The position numbers were made by a program, and so were the translations under genes. This document shows positions 27,221 through 35,950 of a stretch of DNA of 64,000 bases, in pieces (the first letter of the stretch is position 1; each line of letters begins with the position of its first letter). The DNA comes from Mycobacterium sp. E2479 (GTDB taxonomy: Bacteria; Actinomycetota; Actinomycetes; Mycobacteriales; Mycobacteriaceae). The notes under the pieces were generated by a model. It did not search any database. It was given only the letters and a program-made list of their open reading frames with translations, and was not told the DNA's origin. Location of the stretch: contig NZ_LZJR01000093.1 in assembly GCF_001667925.1 (NCBI RefSeq), positions 123,298 to 187,297 on the forward strand. Reading direction: 5' to 3'.

Positions 27221-28852
27221 ATGGACGCGATAACCCAGGTCCCCACCCCGGCCAACGAGCCGGTCCACGACTACGCACCGCACTCTGCGGAGCGCGCCCG
27301 ACTTATCGCCGAACTGGCCGCGCTCAACGATCCGCCCATCGAGCTCCCGCATGTCATCGGTGGTACCCACCGGATGGGTGACGGGGAGCGCATCGACGTC
27401 GTCCAGCCGCATCGACACGCCGCGAAGCTGGGCACCCTGACCAACGCCGGCCACGCCGACGCGACGGCGGCGATCGAAGCGGCGATGGCCGCGAAAAGCG
27501 CGTGGGCGGCGGTGCCGTTCGACGAGCGGGCGGCGGTGTTCCTGCGGGCCGCCGACCTGCTGGCCGGACCGTGGCGGGAGAAGATCGCCGCCGCGACGAT
27601 GCTCGGTCAATCCAAGTCGGTCTACCAGGCCGAGATCGACTCGCCCTGCGAGCAGATCGACTTCTGGCGATTCAACGTGGCGTTTGCGCGGCAGATCCTG
27701 GCACAGCAGCCGATCAGCGGGCCAGGGGAGTGGAACCGCAGCGAATACCGCCCGCTGGACGGCTTCGTATATGCGATCACGCCGTTCAACTTCACCTCCA
27801 TTGCCGGCAATCTGCCGACCGCGCCGGCACTGATGGGCAACACCGTCGTGTGGAAGCCGTCGATCACCCAAACGTTGTCGGCCTATCTGACCATGCAATT
27901 GCTCGAGGCGGCGGGGTTGCCGCCCGGGGTGATCAACCTGGTGACCGGCGACGGCCTCGCCGTTTCCGATGTGGCGCTGACCGATCCGCGGCTGGCGGGA
28001 ATCCATTTCACCGGGTCGACGGCTACCTTCCAGCATCTGTGGCAGCAGGTGGGCGCCAATATCGGTCGCTACCAGAGTTATCCGCGGCTGGTCGGTGAGA
28101 CCGGTGGTAAAGACTTCGTCGTCGCACATGCTTCGGCGCGCTCGGACGTGTTGTGCACAGCGCTGATCCGCGGCGCGTTCGACTACCAGGGCCAGAAGTG
28201 CTCGGCAGCGTCACGGGCCTTCATCCCGCAGTCGGTGTGGCGCCACATGGGTGACGACTTCCTGGGCAAGACCGCGGCATTGCGCTACGGCGACGTCACC
28301 GATCTGACCAATTTCGGTGGAGCGCTGATCGACCGGCGCGCCTTTATCAAGAACGTCGATGCCATAGAGCGGGCCAAGGGGGCGCCGCACGTCACCATCG
28401 CCGTCGGTGGCGAATACGATGACAGCGAAGGCTATTTCGTGCGTCCTACGGTCTTACTGTCCGACGATCCGGCCGACGAGTCGTTTGCGACGGAATACTT
28501 CGGCCCGCTGCTGTCGGTGCACGTGTACCCCGACGACGATTACGAGCGAATCCTCGGTGTCGTCGACGCCGGGTCTCGGTACGCGCTGACCGGTGCGATC
28601 ATCGCCGACGACCGCGATGCCGTGCTCACCGCTCAACACCGGCTGCGGTTCGCGGCCGGCAACTTCTACATCAACGACAAGCCGACCGGCGCTGTCGTCG
28701 GACGCCAGCCGTTCGGCGGGTCGCGTGGTTCGGGCACCAACGACAAAGCCGGATCGATGCTGAACATGTTGCGCTGGACGTCGGCTCGCACCATCAAGGA
28801 GACCTTCATCCCCGCGACCGAGCACACCTATCCGCATATGGGCGCGGACTGA
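27221..28852 (+). CDS. pruA: delta-1-pyrroline-5-carboxylate dehydrogenase
   Basis: This 543-aa member of the aldehyde dehydrogenase superfamily oxidises glutamate semialdehyde/P5C to glutamate with NAD+, the second step of proline degradation. The general base Glu is in GETGGKDFVVA and the nucleophilic Cys in YQGQKCSAASR. The ATG at 27221 matches Rv1187 (rocA); a GTG at 27206 would add five residues. The stop overlaps the pruB start by one base (TGATG). It is probably activated by the divergent PruC from the 83-base intergenic region. Confidence 0.96.
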   Translation: MDAITQVPTPANEPVHDYAPHSAERARLIAELAALNDPPIELPHVIGGTHRMGDGERIDVVQPHRHAAKLGTLTNAGHADATAAIEAAMAAKSAWAAVPFDERAAVFLRAADLLAGPWREKIAAATMLGQSKSVYQAEIDSPCEQIDFWRFNVAFARQILAQQPISGPGEWNRSEYRPLDGFVYAITPFNFTSIAGNLPTAPALMGNTVVWKPSITQTLSAYLTMQLLEAAGLPPGVINLVTGDGLAVSDVALTDPRLAGIHFTGSTATFQHLWQQVGANIGRYQSYPRLVGETGGKDFVVAHASARSDVLCTALIRGAFDYQGQKCSAASRAFIPQSVWRHMGDDFLGKTAALRYGDVTDLTNFGGALIDRRAFIKNVDAIERAKGAPHVTIAVGGEYDDSEGYFVRPTVLLSDDPADESFATEYFGPLLSVHVYPDDDYERILGVVDAGSRYALTGAIIADDRDAVLTAQHRLRFAAGNFYINDKPTGAVVGRQPFGGSRGSGTNDKAGSMLNMLRWTSARTIKETFIPATEHTYPHMGAD

Positions 28853-29823
28853 TGGCCGGACTGTTCGCCACCACCCTGCGCCCGGCGATCATGGCCGCGA
28901 GCCGCCGCGAAGGCTTGCGCCGCACCGCCGAACGGCTGTCGGTCACCCGCAAAGTGATGCGGCGGTTCGTTCCCGGCGAGACGATCGATTCCGTGCTGAA
29001 TAGTGCTGCCGCCCTGCGTGATTCGGGCCGTTTCGTCAGCATCGACTATCTGGGCGAGGACGTCGCGAGCCCCGACGACGCCGAGGCGGCCGTGCGGATC
29101 TACCTGGATTTGATCGACGCGCTGGGCCGGCTCGGTGCGGCACCCGGCCCAGTCCGGCCTCTGGAAGTGTCGGTCAAGCTCTCGGCGCTGGGGCAGTCCC
29201 TGAATCGCGACGGGCACAAGATCGCGCGGGAGAACGCCTGGTCGATCTGCGCCGCCGCCGAGCGGGCGGGTGTATGGGTGACCGTCGACGCCGAGAACCA
29301 CACCACCACCGATTCGACGCTGCGCATCGTGCGCGACCTGCGGACCGAATTCCCTTGGCTGGGACTGGTTTTGCAGGCGTACCTGCGGCGTACCCTGGAT
29401 GACTGCGAGGAATTTGCCGCCTCGGGCGCCCGGGTCAGGCTGTGTAAGGGCGCCTACGACGAACCTGGCTCGCTGGCTTACCGCTCGCCCGCCGAGGTCA
29501 CTGACTCCTATCTGGCGTGCCTTCGGGTGCTGATGGCGGGGTCCGGCTACCCGATGGCGGCCACTCACGATCCGCAGATCATCAGCGTGGTGCCGTCGAT
29601 GGCGCGCGAATCGGGCCGCCGTAGCGGTGATTTCGAATATCAGATGCTCTATGGCATTCGCGACGACGAGCAGCGGCGTCTCGCCGCGGCCGGCAACCAG
29701 CTGCGGGTGTACATCCCGTTCGGCACGCAGTGGTACGGCTACTTCATGCGGCGGCTGGCCGAGCGGCCGGCAAATGTGGCGTTCTTCCTGCGTGCGCTGG
29801 CGAAGCGCGGTCACCGAGTGTGA
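28852..29823 (+). CDS. pruB: proline dehydrogenase (FAD)
   Basis: This 323-aa monofunctional ProDH oxidises proline to P5C and feeds electrons to the quinone pool through FAD. Core motifs of the TIM-barrel active site are visible: RLCKGAYDEPGSLAY, YQMLYGIRDDEQRRL, and the helix-8 arginines in YFMRRLAERPANV. Its ATG overlaps the pruA stop, so the two enzymes are co-translated; this fits channelling of the reactive P5C. It is the orthologue of Rv1188. Confidence 0.95.
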   Translation: MAGLFATTLRPAIMAASRREGLRRTAERLSVTRKVMRRFVPGETIDSVLNSAAALRDSGRFVSIDYLGEDVASPDDAEAAVRIYLDLIDALGRLGAAPGPVRPLEVSVKLSALGQSLNRDGHKIARENAWSICAAAERAGVWVTVDAENHTTTDSTLRIVRDLRTEFPWLGLVLQAYLRRTLDDCEEFAASGARVRLCKGAYDEPGSLAYRSPAEVTDSYLACLRVLMAGSGYPMAATHDPQIISVVPSMARESGRRSGDFEYQMLYGIRDDEQRRLAAAGNQLRVYIPFGTQWYGYFMRRLAERPANVAFFLRALAKRGHRV

Positions 29824-29921
29824 ATCGTCGGCTTTGAACGTGAATACCGGGCGGCGACACGCCGATAATTCCCGCCGAGGTTTCACACAGGACGCCCCGG
29901 ATTCACACCCCGAACGCGTTG

Positions 29922-30539
29922 CTAACCGCGACGGGGTCGTGGACGGTCGCCGGCGAAGCCGCGCACCACATGGGCGCGAACGAATTCCGCCACCACGTCG
30001 GGATCATCCATGTCCAGCGTCGAGGACGGCGTGCTGAAAAGCGAGAACAGGATGCGCGCAAACCATTCACCGCCGGCCTCGATGTCGAGGTCCTTGCGCA
30101 CCTCGCCCGTGAGTCTGGCCGCGGACAGGTAGGGGGCGAAGAACTCGACGCATTCGCGCAGCAGCACCGCGGCGTCCTTGGTCAGCAGCAAGCTGATCGC
30201 ATCCTCGTCGAAATACTTCTCCGTAGAGATGGCCCGGCGCGCCCGCGTGACGAATATCGCTGCCGAACAAAGCTTGTCCTCGAGCGTGCCGCCACCTTGG
30301 TCCATCGCCTTGGACATCTCGCGATAGAACTGCTGCGAGGCGTGTTCGGCGCACGCCTCGACGATGGACGCCTTGTCGGAAAAGTACTCGTAGATGGTGC
30401 TCCGGGAAACCCCGGCGTGCTTGGCGATGTCGACGATGGTTGCCTTCTGCAATCCCTGCTTGCCGAAACACGCAAACGCGGACTCCACGATCAGCTCGCG
30501 GGTGTCGGTCATCTGGCTGTGGGCCGAGCTCGGTGTCAC
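29922..30539 (-). CDS. TetR-family regulator at the end of the thiolase/MaoC operon
   Basis: The protein is about 205 aa from GTG 30539 (GAGGGGA just upstream) or 196 aa from ATG 30512; a TTG at 30551 even overlaps the thiolase-like stop. The helix-turn-helix is TIVDIAKHAGVSRSTIYEYF near residues 35-54. It lies directly downstream of, and in the same direction as, the four lipid-catabolic genes 30548-33195, so it is probably an autoregulated local repressor responding to an acyl-CoA pathway intermediate. M. tuberculosis has sigI and hydrolases at this point instead. Confidence 0.88.
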   Translation of the reverse strand: MTPSSAHSQMTDTRELIVESAFACFGKQGLQKATIVDIAKHAGVSRSTIYEYFSDKASIVEACAEHASQQFYREMSKAMDQGGGTLEDKLCSAAIFVTRARRAISTEKYFDEDAISLLLTKDAAVLLRECVEFFAPYLSAARLTGEVRKDLDIEAGGEWFARILFSLFSTPSSTLDMDDPDVVAEFVRAHVVRGFAGDRPRPRRG

Positions 30540-30547
30540 GGGTCCCC

Positions 30548-31717
30548 TCAACCGGCCGGCGCGAGAATCAGACCACTGGTCGGCACGCCGGTTCCGGATG
30601 TGACCAGCACGTGCTCGACGTTGTCGACCTGGTTGTAGGAGGTGCCGCGCACCTGTCGCACCCCCTCGGTGATGCCGTTCATGCCATGGATGTAGGCCTC
30701 GCCGAGCAGGCCGCCATTGGTGTTGATGGGGAACTCTCCACCCAGCGACAACCGCTCGATCGTGGCGAAGTCCTTGGCCTCCCCGCGCCCGCAGAACCCG
30801 AGCTCCTCGAGTTGGGTGAAGACGAACGGAGTGAAATGGTCATAGATGAAGGCGGTTTGGATGTCTTGGGGTTTGAGACCCGAGTCGCGCCACAGCTGGC
30901 GGGCCACCATACCCATCTCCGGAAGACCGGTGATCTCGTCGCGGTAATAGCTGGTCATCATCTCGCCGTTGTCCGCCGCGCCCTGGGCGGCCGCCGTGAT
31001 GATCGCCGGCGGCTGGCGCAGGTCGCGGGCGCGTTCGGCGCTGGTGACGACGAGAGCCACGCCGCCGTCGCTCTCTTGGCAGCAATCCAGCAGGCGCAGT
31101 ACAGGTTCGATGATCCAGCGCGAATTCTGGTGGTCCTCCAGCGTGATCGGGCGCTGGTAGAACCACGCGTCGGGGTTGGCCGACGCGTGCGTGCGGTCGA
31201 CGACCGCGATCCTGCCGAAGTCCTCGTTGGTCACGCCGTAGGTCGACATGTAGCGCTGGGCGTGCATGGCAACCCACGCCGCAGGGGTGAGCAACCCGAA
31301 CGGAGCGTAATGCGCCATGAACAACGGTGTTTCCGCCATGCTGCGACCGCTGCCCCCGAACCGGAAGCCGGAGCGCTCGTTGAACGCGCGCCAGCACACC
31401 ACGACGTCGGCGACACCGGTAGCGACGGCCATCGCCGCGTGTACGACGGTGCCGGCGGCCGCGCCGCCGCCGTGGTGCACGCGGGAGAAGAAGCTCAGGT
31501 CGCCGATGCCCACGTTGCGGGCGATGTCGATCTCGTCGCTGGAATCCATCGTGAACGTGACCATGCCGTCGACGTCAGTGGGCGCCAGGCCGGCGTCGTC
31601 GAGTGCGGCGCTGACCGCCTCGCACGCCAATTGCAGCTCGCTGCGCCCCGATTCCTTCGAAAACTCCGTCTGGCCGATCCCGACGATGGCCGCGGCGCCC
31701 GGCAGCGTCCGGCTCAC
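30548..31717 (-). CDS. thiolase-fold lipid-transfer protein, probable acyl-CoA retro-aldolase (Ltp2-like)
   Basis: This 389-aa protein has the thiolase/SCP-x fold (start AAIVGIGQTEFSKESGRSEL; SDGGVALVVTSAERARDL; the NTNGGLLGEAYIHGMNGI region). Where true thiolases have the nucleophilic Cys, this protein has SRVHHGGGAAAGTVVHAA (about residues 78-95) with no cysteine, and the usual C-terminal GHP motif is replaced by EAYIHG. That rules out ordinary thiolysis and agrees with the Ltp2 type, which performs retro-aldol cleavage of beta-hydroxyacyl-CoA side chains when bound to a DUF35 partner. Such a partner is encoded at 32252. The GTG start overlaps the upstream MaoC stop by four bases (GTGA). 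Confidence 0.82.
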   Translation of the reverse strand: MSRTLPGAAAIVGIGQTEFSKESGRSELQLACEAVSAALDDAGLAPTDVDGMVTFTMDSSDEIDIARNVGIGDLSFFSRVHHGGGAAAGTVVHAAMAVATGVADVVVCWRAFNERSGFRFGGSGRSMAETPLFMAHYAPFGLLTPAAWVAMHAQRYMSTYGVTNEDFGRIAVVDRTHASANPDAWFYQRPITLEDHQNSRWIIEPVLRLLDCCQESDGGVALVVTSAERARDLRQPPAIITAAAQGAADNGEMMTSYYRDEITGLPEMGMVARQLWRDSGLKPQDIQTAFIYDHFTPFVFTQLEELGFCGRGEAKDFATIERLSLGGEFPINTNGGLLGEAYIHGMNGITEGVRQVRGTSYNQVDNVEHVLVTSGTGVPTSGLILAPAG

Positions 31718-32169
31718 GCGCCCGGTCCGTCGAGCAGACTCAGCACCGCGGTCCCGGAGACGTGGTCACCCAGGCTGTTGGTGCCGGAAAAGGTGACCTC
31801 GACGAAGTTCTCGCCGTCGGATCCCTCGGTCTTGCCGGTGACACTGCCGGTGAACCGCAGTGGGTCGTCCGGAAAGCATGGCACGCCGAGGCGAATCGAC
31901 AGTTTCTTCACCATTGCCTCGGGGCCGGCCCAGTCGGTGAGGAAGCGAACGCAGTAGCCGTTGGTGGTCAGGATGTTCATGAACAAGTTGGGCGAGCCCT
32001 GCTGCTTGGCGTAGTCGCGGTCGTGGTGCACCGGCATGAAATCGCGGGTGGCGATCGCGCCCGCCACGATCATCGTTGTGGTGATGGGGATTTCGAGCGG
32101 CGTCAACTCATCACCGACCGAGATGTCCCGCCAGCGCAGGGTGGTGGTGCGGCTGGTGGTTGTCGTCAT
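31714..32169 (-). CDS. MaoC-like enoyl-CoA hydratase subunit with catalytic Asp/His (ChsH1-like)
   Basis: This 151-aa hotdog-fold protein carries DFMPVHHDRDY (about residues 43-53), which keeps the Asp and His of the hydratase-2 motif (D-x-x-P-x-H). In the M. tuberculosis ChsH1-ChsH2 complex, the ChsH1 subunit carries these catalytic residues. ATG 32169 has AAAGGACGAG just upstream; the frame is open further 5' without conservation. It lies between the DUF35 gene (82-base gap) and the aldolase gene (overlapping). Confidence 0.84.
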   Translation of the reverse strand: MTTTTSRTTTLRWRDISVGDELTPLEIPITTTMIVAGAIATRDFMPVHHDRDYAKQQGSPNLFMNILTTNGYCVRFLTDWAGPEAMVKKLSIRLGVPCFPDDPLRFTGSVTGKTEGSDGENFVEVTFSGTNSLGDHVSGTAVLSLLDGPGA

Positions 32170-32251
32170 ACTCGTCCTTTCGGATAGGTTGCGCAAAGGC
32201 CTGACAGCGCCGGATCGGGACGTAGGGTGAAATCGAGATCCATTGCCATGC

Positions 32252-32650
32252 CTAGCTTGCTGGCCGGAACTGGTGCAGCACCAGTCCATCATCAAAGCTC
32301 TGGTAGTAGACCTGTACCGGTAATCCGGGCGTCACGTCGGACGGTTCGATGCCGGTCAGGTTGGACACCAGGCGCACCCCTTCCTCTAGTTCCACCAGCA
32401 CGACGACATAGGGGTACTCGAAGAACGGAAACTTAGGCTCGTGCGGCATCACGTAGCTGTAAACCGTGCCGCGGCCGGAGGACTCGATCGCCTCCCACCG
32501 CAGCGATCGGCAGTGCGGGCACATCGGGCGCGGCGGGTGACGCAGCTGCCCGCAGCCGCCGCAGCGTTGGATCAGGAGTTTGTTCTCCCGCAATCCATTC
32601 CAGAAGAATTCGGTGTCCGGCGTGATCGCCGGGGCCAGCCGGGCCGCCAT
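32252..32650 (-). CDS. DUF35 zinc-ribbon/OB-fold acyl-CoA-binding protein, free-standing
   Basis: This 132-aa protein has an N-terminal helix, a zinc ribbon (CGGCGQLRHPPRPMCPHC, about residues 30-47: C-x2-C ... C-x2-C) and a C-terminal OB fold (GRGTVYSYVMPHEP). DUF35 proteins position acyl-CoA substrates and partner thiolase-fold aldolases; in M. tuberculosis the domain is fused to the C-terminus of ChsH2. Here it is a separate gene whose ATG overlaps the stop of the MaoC gene at 32650 by one base (TGATG), so the two halves of a ChsH2-like protein are still co-translated. Confidence 0.87.
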   Translation of the reverse strand: MAARLAPAITPDTEFFWNGLRENKLLIQRCGGCGQLRHPPRPMCPHCRSLRWEAIESSGRGTVYSYVMPHEPKFPFFEYPYVVVLVELEEGVRLVSNLTGIEPSDVTPGLPVQVYYQSFDDGLVLHQFRPAS

Positions 32651-33195
32651 CAGCCTGCCGGCCTGAAGCGCAACACCCGAAATCGCTGCCGCCCCAGCAC
32701 TTCACCGTGCTGGTCGGTGTAGGTCGTCAACCAGGTCAGGAAGAAGCCGGTGCCCAGCGCCGTCTTCTTCTCGTCGGAGACGGATTCGTAGACCGTCGTC
32801 GCGCTGATCACGTCGCCCAGTCGCGGGTACCGTTCGATCTCGAACTCGGAGTTTGTCGCCACCGTGCTGGTGTAGCCGGCCTCGTCGAGGAAGGCCGTTG
32901 GGTTGCTGTGGATCTCGACAGGAGCCCCACCCCGCTCGCCGATCCCCTCCAGCTTCGGCGACGGCATGGTCCAGGTCTGGAGCATCACCGGCGGCGACAC
33001 GATGCCGCCGAATCGCGACGAGGCGGCGAACTCCGGATCGAGATAGACAGGATTCATGTCGGCCATCGCGTACGCCCAGTGCCGGATCATAGGTTGGTTC
33101 ACCGGGTCCGGTGCGAGCGAAGGTTTTCCGGTGCCGCCGGTCGGATGTCCGACGAGGGCCCGCACCTTGGCGCTGACGGTTTCTGAATCGGTCAC
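32650..33195 (-). CDS. MaoC-like dehydratase subunit lacking the catalytic histidine (ChsH2 N-terminal-like)
   Basis: From GTG 33195 (GAGAGGGGC upstream) this is 181 aa; an upstream open frame to 33273 is not conserved. The hotdog motif reads DMNPVYLDPEFA: the Asp-x-Asn-Pro is kept but the expected His is Tyr. Such a degenerate MaoC subunit typically pairs with an active one, here presumably the product of 31714-32169. It is the first gene of the minus-strand operon and is divergent from the aldehyde dehydrogenase gene, with 196 bases between the starts. Confidence 0.82.
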   Translation of the reverse strand: MTDSETVSAKVRALVGHPTGGTGKPSLAPDPVNQPMIRHWAYAMADMNPVYLDPEFAASSRFGGIVSPPVMLQTWTMPSPKLEGIGERGGAPVEIHSNPTAFLDEAGYTSTVATNSEFEIERYPRLGDVISATTVYESVSDEKKTALGTGFFLTWLTTYTDQHGEVLGRQRFRVLRFRPAG

Positions 33196-33391
33196 GTAGC
33201 AAAGCCCCTCTCGCAGCACGCCTGATCCGACAGATCGATGCCATCTGTCCTGCGAGTTGTGTGTACTCTGCACCGTCGCGTGCTGTCAATATGACGGCAA
33301 AGTATGGGATAGCGCGGAATTCGCTCGGATGATGATTGACGGCGGCCGCTGAGGCGAGTACACCAAGTGATCAGATGACCGGAGGAAGCAG

Positions 33392-34852
33392 ATGGCCGAT
33401 TCGCCCGCTCTTGTCCAGACCTATCAGCTCTACATCGACGGCAACTGGGTCGAGCCGCAGGACGGCCGCTACGACGACCTCTCGCCGTCCAACGAGGCCG
33501 TCATCGCCACCGCGCCCGACGCGAGCGTCGCGCAGGTTGGCGACGCGATCGCGGCCGCGCGGCGCGCCTTCGACAGCGGACCGTGGGGCATGATGTCCGC
33601 CGAGCAGCGCGCCGGGTGTCTCAATCAGCTGAGCGAGGCTTTGAGCAAGCACGCCGACGACTTCTTCGCGCTGTCGCAGGCGGAGTGGGGCTGTATCGCC
33701 AACGAGCGCATGATGCAGATCGACGCCGCCGGGTTCATGTCCATGCATGCCGCCCAGCTCGCCACCCAGCTGGTCGACCAAGAGGTCACCGGAATCAGCG
33801 CCGGAACCACCTTGCTTCGGCATGTGCCGTTGGGTGTCGTATCGGTGCTGACGCCGTGGAACTTTCCGCATTGCCTGAACGTGATGAAGCTGAATCATGC
33901 TCTGGCCGCAGGAAATACAGTCGTGCTCAAGCCGTCTCCGCTGACACCGCTGGCGGGGCTGGCGCTGGCGCGGCTCATCGACGAGTACACCGACATTCCG
34001 CCCGGTGTGGTCAACGTGGTCACACCCTCGGGAGTCGAGGCGGCCAGGCTGCTGACCACCGACCCGCGCATCGACATGGTGAGCTTCACCGGCAGCTCGG
34101 TCGTCGGCCGCCAAGTCATGTCCGCCGCCGGCGACACGATGAAACGAATCCTGCTGGAGCTCGGCGGCAAGTCGGCCAGCATTGTCCTCGACGACGCGCA
34201 GATCACCGACGAAATGCTGCGGCAGATGCTGTTCGAATCCTGTTCGCTGCACGCCGGACAGGCCTGCATCCTGCACAGCCGGCTGCTGTTGCCTGATTCG
34301 CTGCACGACGACGTCGTCGATCGGCTCGCCGCATTGGCCGGCGAGGTCAAGGTGGGCGATCCCACCGACCCGGACGTGCAGATGGGGCCGCTGATCAGTG
34401 CGGCGCAACGCGACAGGGTCGAGGCGCACATCGCCGGCGCACGTCGCGATGGGGCGAAGCTGGTGATCGGCGGCGGGCGGCCGGCGGGTTTGGACGTCGG
34501 CTACTACGTCGAACCCACGATTCTGTCCGGCGTGGAGCCGAATTCGACCATCGCGCAGGAGGAGGTGTTCGGTCCGGTGTTGAGCGTGCTGCGCTACCGA
34601 GACGACGAGGAGGCCGTGGCGATCGCGAACAACTCGCAATACGGGCTCTCCGGTGCGGTGTGGGGTGAGGATATGGACCGCGCCGTCGGCGTGGCGCGCC
34701 GCATCCGCACCGGCCAGGTCGCGGTCAACGGCGTCAGTCCCGGTGGCGCGCCGTTCGGGGGCTTCAGGCTCAGCGGCCTGGGCCGCGAAGGCGGCGGCAT
34801 CGGTGGACTCCATCAGTACATGGAACAGATGGCGATCGGGGTTCCCGCCTAA
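33392..34852 (+). CDS. NAD(P)-dependent aldehyde dehydrogenase
   Basis: This 486-aa protein has the full ALDH core: TPWNFPHCL for cofactor binding, FTGSSVVG, the general base Glu in ELGGKSASIV, the nucleophilic Cys in LHAGQACILHSR, and EEVFGPVLSV. It begins with ATG after GGAGGAAGC. Divergent placement against the hydratase/aldolase operon suggests it oxidises the aldehyde released by that pathway; this is inference. The substrate is unknown; ALDHs of this type act on many aliphatic, aromatic or steroid aldehydes. Confidence 0.92.
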   Translation: MADSPALVQTYQLYIDGNWVEPQDGRYDDLSPSNEAVIATAPDASVAQVGDAIAAARRAFDSGPWGMMSAEQRAGCLNQLSEALSKHADDFFALSQAEWGCIANERMMQIDAAGFMSMHAAQLATQLVDQEVTGISAGTTLLRHVPLGVVSVLTPWNFPHCLNVMKLNHALAAGNTVVLKPSPLTPLAGLALARLIDEYTDIPPGVVNVVTPSGVEAARLLTTDPRIDMVSFTGSSVVGRQVMSAAGDTMKRILLELGGKSASIVLDDAQITDEMLRQMLFESCSLHAGQACILHSRLLLPDSLHDDVVDRLAALAGEVKVGDPTDPDVQMGPLISAAQRDRVEAHIAGARRDGAKLVIGGGRPAGLDVGYYVEPTILSGVEPNSTIAQEEVFGPVLSVLRYRDDEEAVAIANNSQYGLSGAVWGEDMDRAVGVARRIRTGQVAVNGVSPGGAPFGGFRLSGLGREGGGIGGLHQYMEQMAIGVPA

Positions 34853-35012
34853 GGCAACCCGCGGCGAGCCCGATGTGCCCGCAAATCCCACTGCTGTTTC
34901 ACGGATCTCCGACGTAGATAGGTCCGCGCGGCGCCCGCGGTCCATCGCTGAGCAGCCCGCGACACCTGACCGCCCTTTGGTGAACCGAACACGACATGCC
35001 AAGCTGCTCGAC

Positions 35013-35921
35013 ATGGTCATCGAGATCGCCCGCCCCAAGCTAGAAGGAAACGTCGCTGTCGGCGAGGACCGCCAAATCGGGTTCGCCGAATTCGGTGACC
35101 CGCAAGGCCGGGCGTTCTTCTGGCTGCATGGCACCCCCGGCGCCCGCCGTCAGATTCCCACCGAAGCCCGCCTGTACGCCGAAAAGCACAAGATCCGGCT
35201 GATCGGCCTGGACCGGCCCGGGATCGGCTCGTCGACGCCGCATCGTTACGAGAACATCCGGGCGTTCGGGGACGATCTGCTGACCATCGCGGACATCCTG
35301 GGCATCGACGATATGGCCGTTATCGGCCTGTCCGGCGGCGGCCCCTACGCACTCGCGTCCGCCGCGGTGCTGCCCGATCGGGTGGTAGCGGTCGGTGTGC
35401 TGGGGGGCGTCGCGCCGTTTCTCGGCGAGGAGGGGATCACCAGCGGCCTGATGAATTTGGGCAAGCGGGTGGCACCCCTGCTGCGGCTGGGCGGTGACCC
35501 GCTGCGCATCGGCGCGAGCCTGGTAGTCCGGGCGATTCGTCCCGTCGCGAATCCGGCGCTGTTCTTGTATGCCGCGATATCGCCGGAGGGCGACCGGCGC
35601 CTGCTGACCCGGCCGGAGTTCGGGGCCATGTTCCTCGACGACCTGCTCAACGGCAGCCGCAAGCAATTGGCGGCCCCGTTCAACGACATCATCCTGTTCA
35701 CCCGGGACTGGGGATTCCGACTCGACGAGGTCAAGGTCCCGGTGCGCTGGTGGCACGGCGACAGCGACCACATCGTGCCATTCGCCCACGGCAAGCACGT
35801 CGTGTCCTTATTGCCCGACTGCGAGCTGATCGTGCTCCCCGGCGAAAGCCACCTCGGCGGGCTGGGCCGCGGCGAGGAGATCCTGTCCACCCTGACGAAG
35901 ATCTGGGACGAGCGAGGCTGA
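35013..35921 (+). CDS. alpha/beta-hydrolase
   Basis: This 302-aa cytosolic hydrolase shows the oxyanion region FWLHGTPGARRQIP, the nucleophile elbow GLSGGGPYA (Ser), the acid in HGDSDHIVP and the final His in PGESHLGG. Synteny (before fadD36) suggests equivalence to the M. tuberculosis hydrolases Rv1191/Rv1192. I chose ATG 35013 (MVIEIARPKLEG); the frame extends upstream inside and beyond the aldehyde dehydrogenase gene without similarity to hydrolases. The substrate cannot be inferred from the sequence. Confidence 0.87.
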   Translation: MVIEIARPKLEGNVAVGEDRQIGFAEFGDPQGRAFFWLHGTPGARRQIPTEARLYAEKHKIRLIGLDRPGIGSSTPHRYENIRAFGDDLLTIADILGIDDMAVIGLSGGGPYALASAAVLPDRVVAVGVLGGVAPFLGEEGITSGLMNLGKRVAPLLRLGGDPLRIGASLVVRAIRPVANPALFLYAAISPEGDRRLLTRPEFGAMFLDDLLNGSRKQLAAPFNDIILFTRDWGFRLDEVKVPVRWWHGDSDHIVPFAHGKHVVSLLPDCELIVLPGESHLGGLGRGEEILSTLTKIWDERG

Positions 35922-35950
35922 CCGCCTCCGCGGCCGGGTAGCCTGCTCAC

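Noticed and set aside
29818..29908. Inverted repeat GTGTGAATC / GATTCACAC spanning the end of pruB
   Set aside because: Nine-base arms are separated by 73 bases and one arm includes the pruB stop; such an arrangement is weak as a terminator or operator.
30548..31717. Ordinary acetyl-CoA acetyltransferase (thiolase)
   Set aside because: The nucleophilic Cys position and the C-terminal GHP motif are missing, so thiolysis is unlikely despite the fold.
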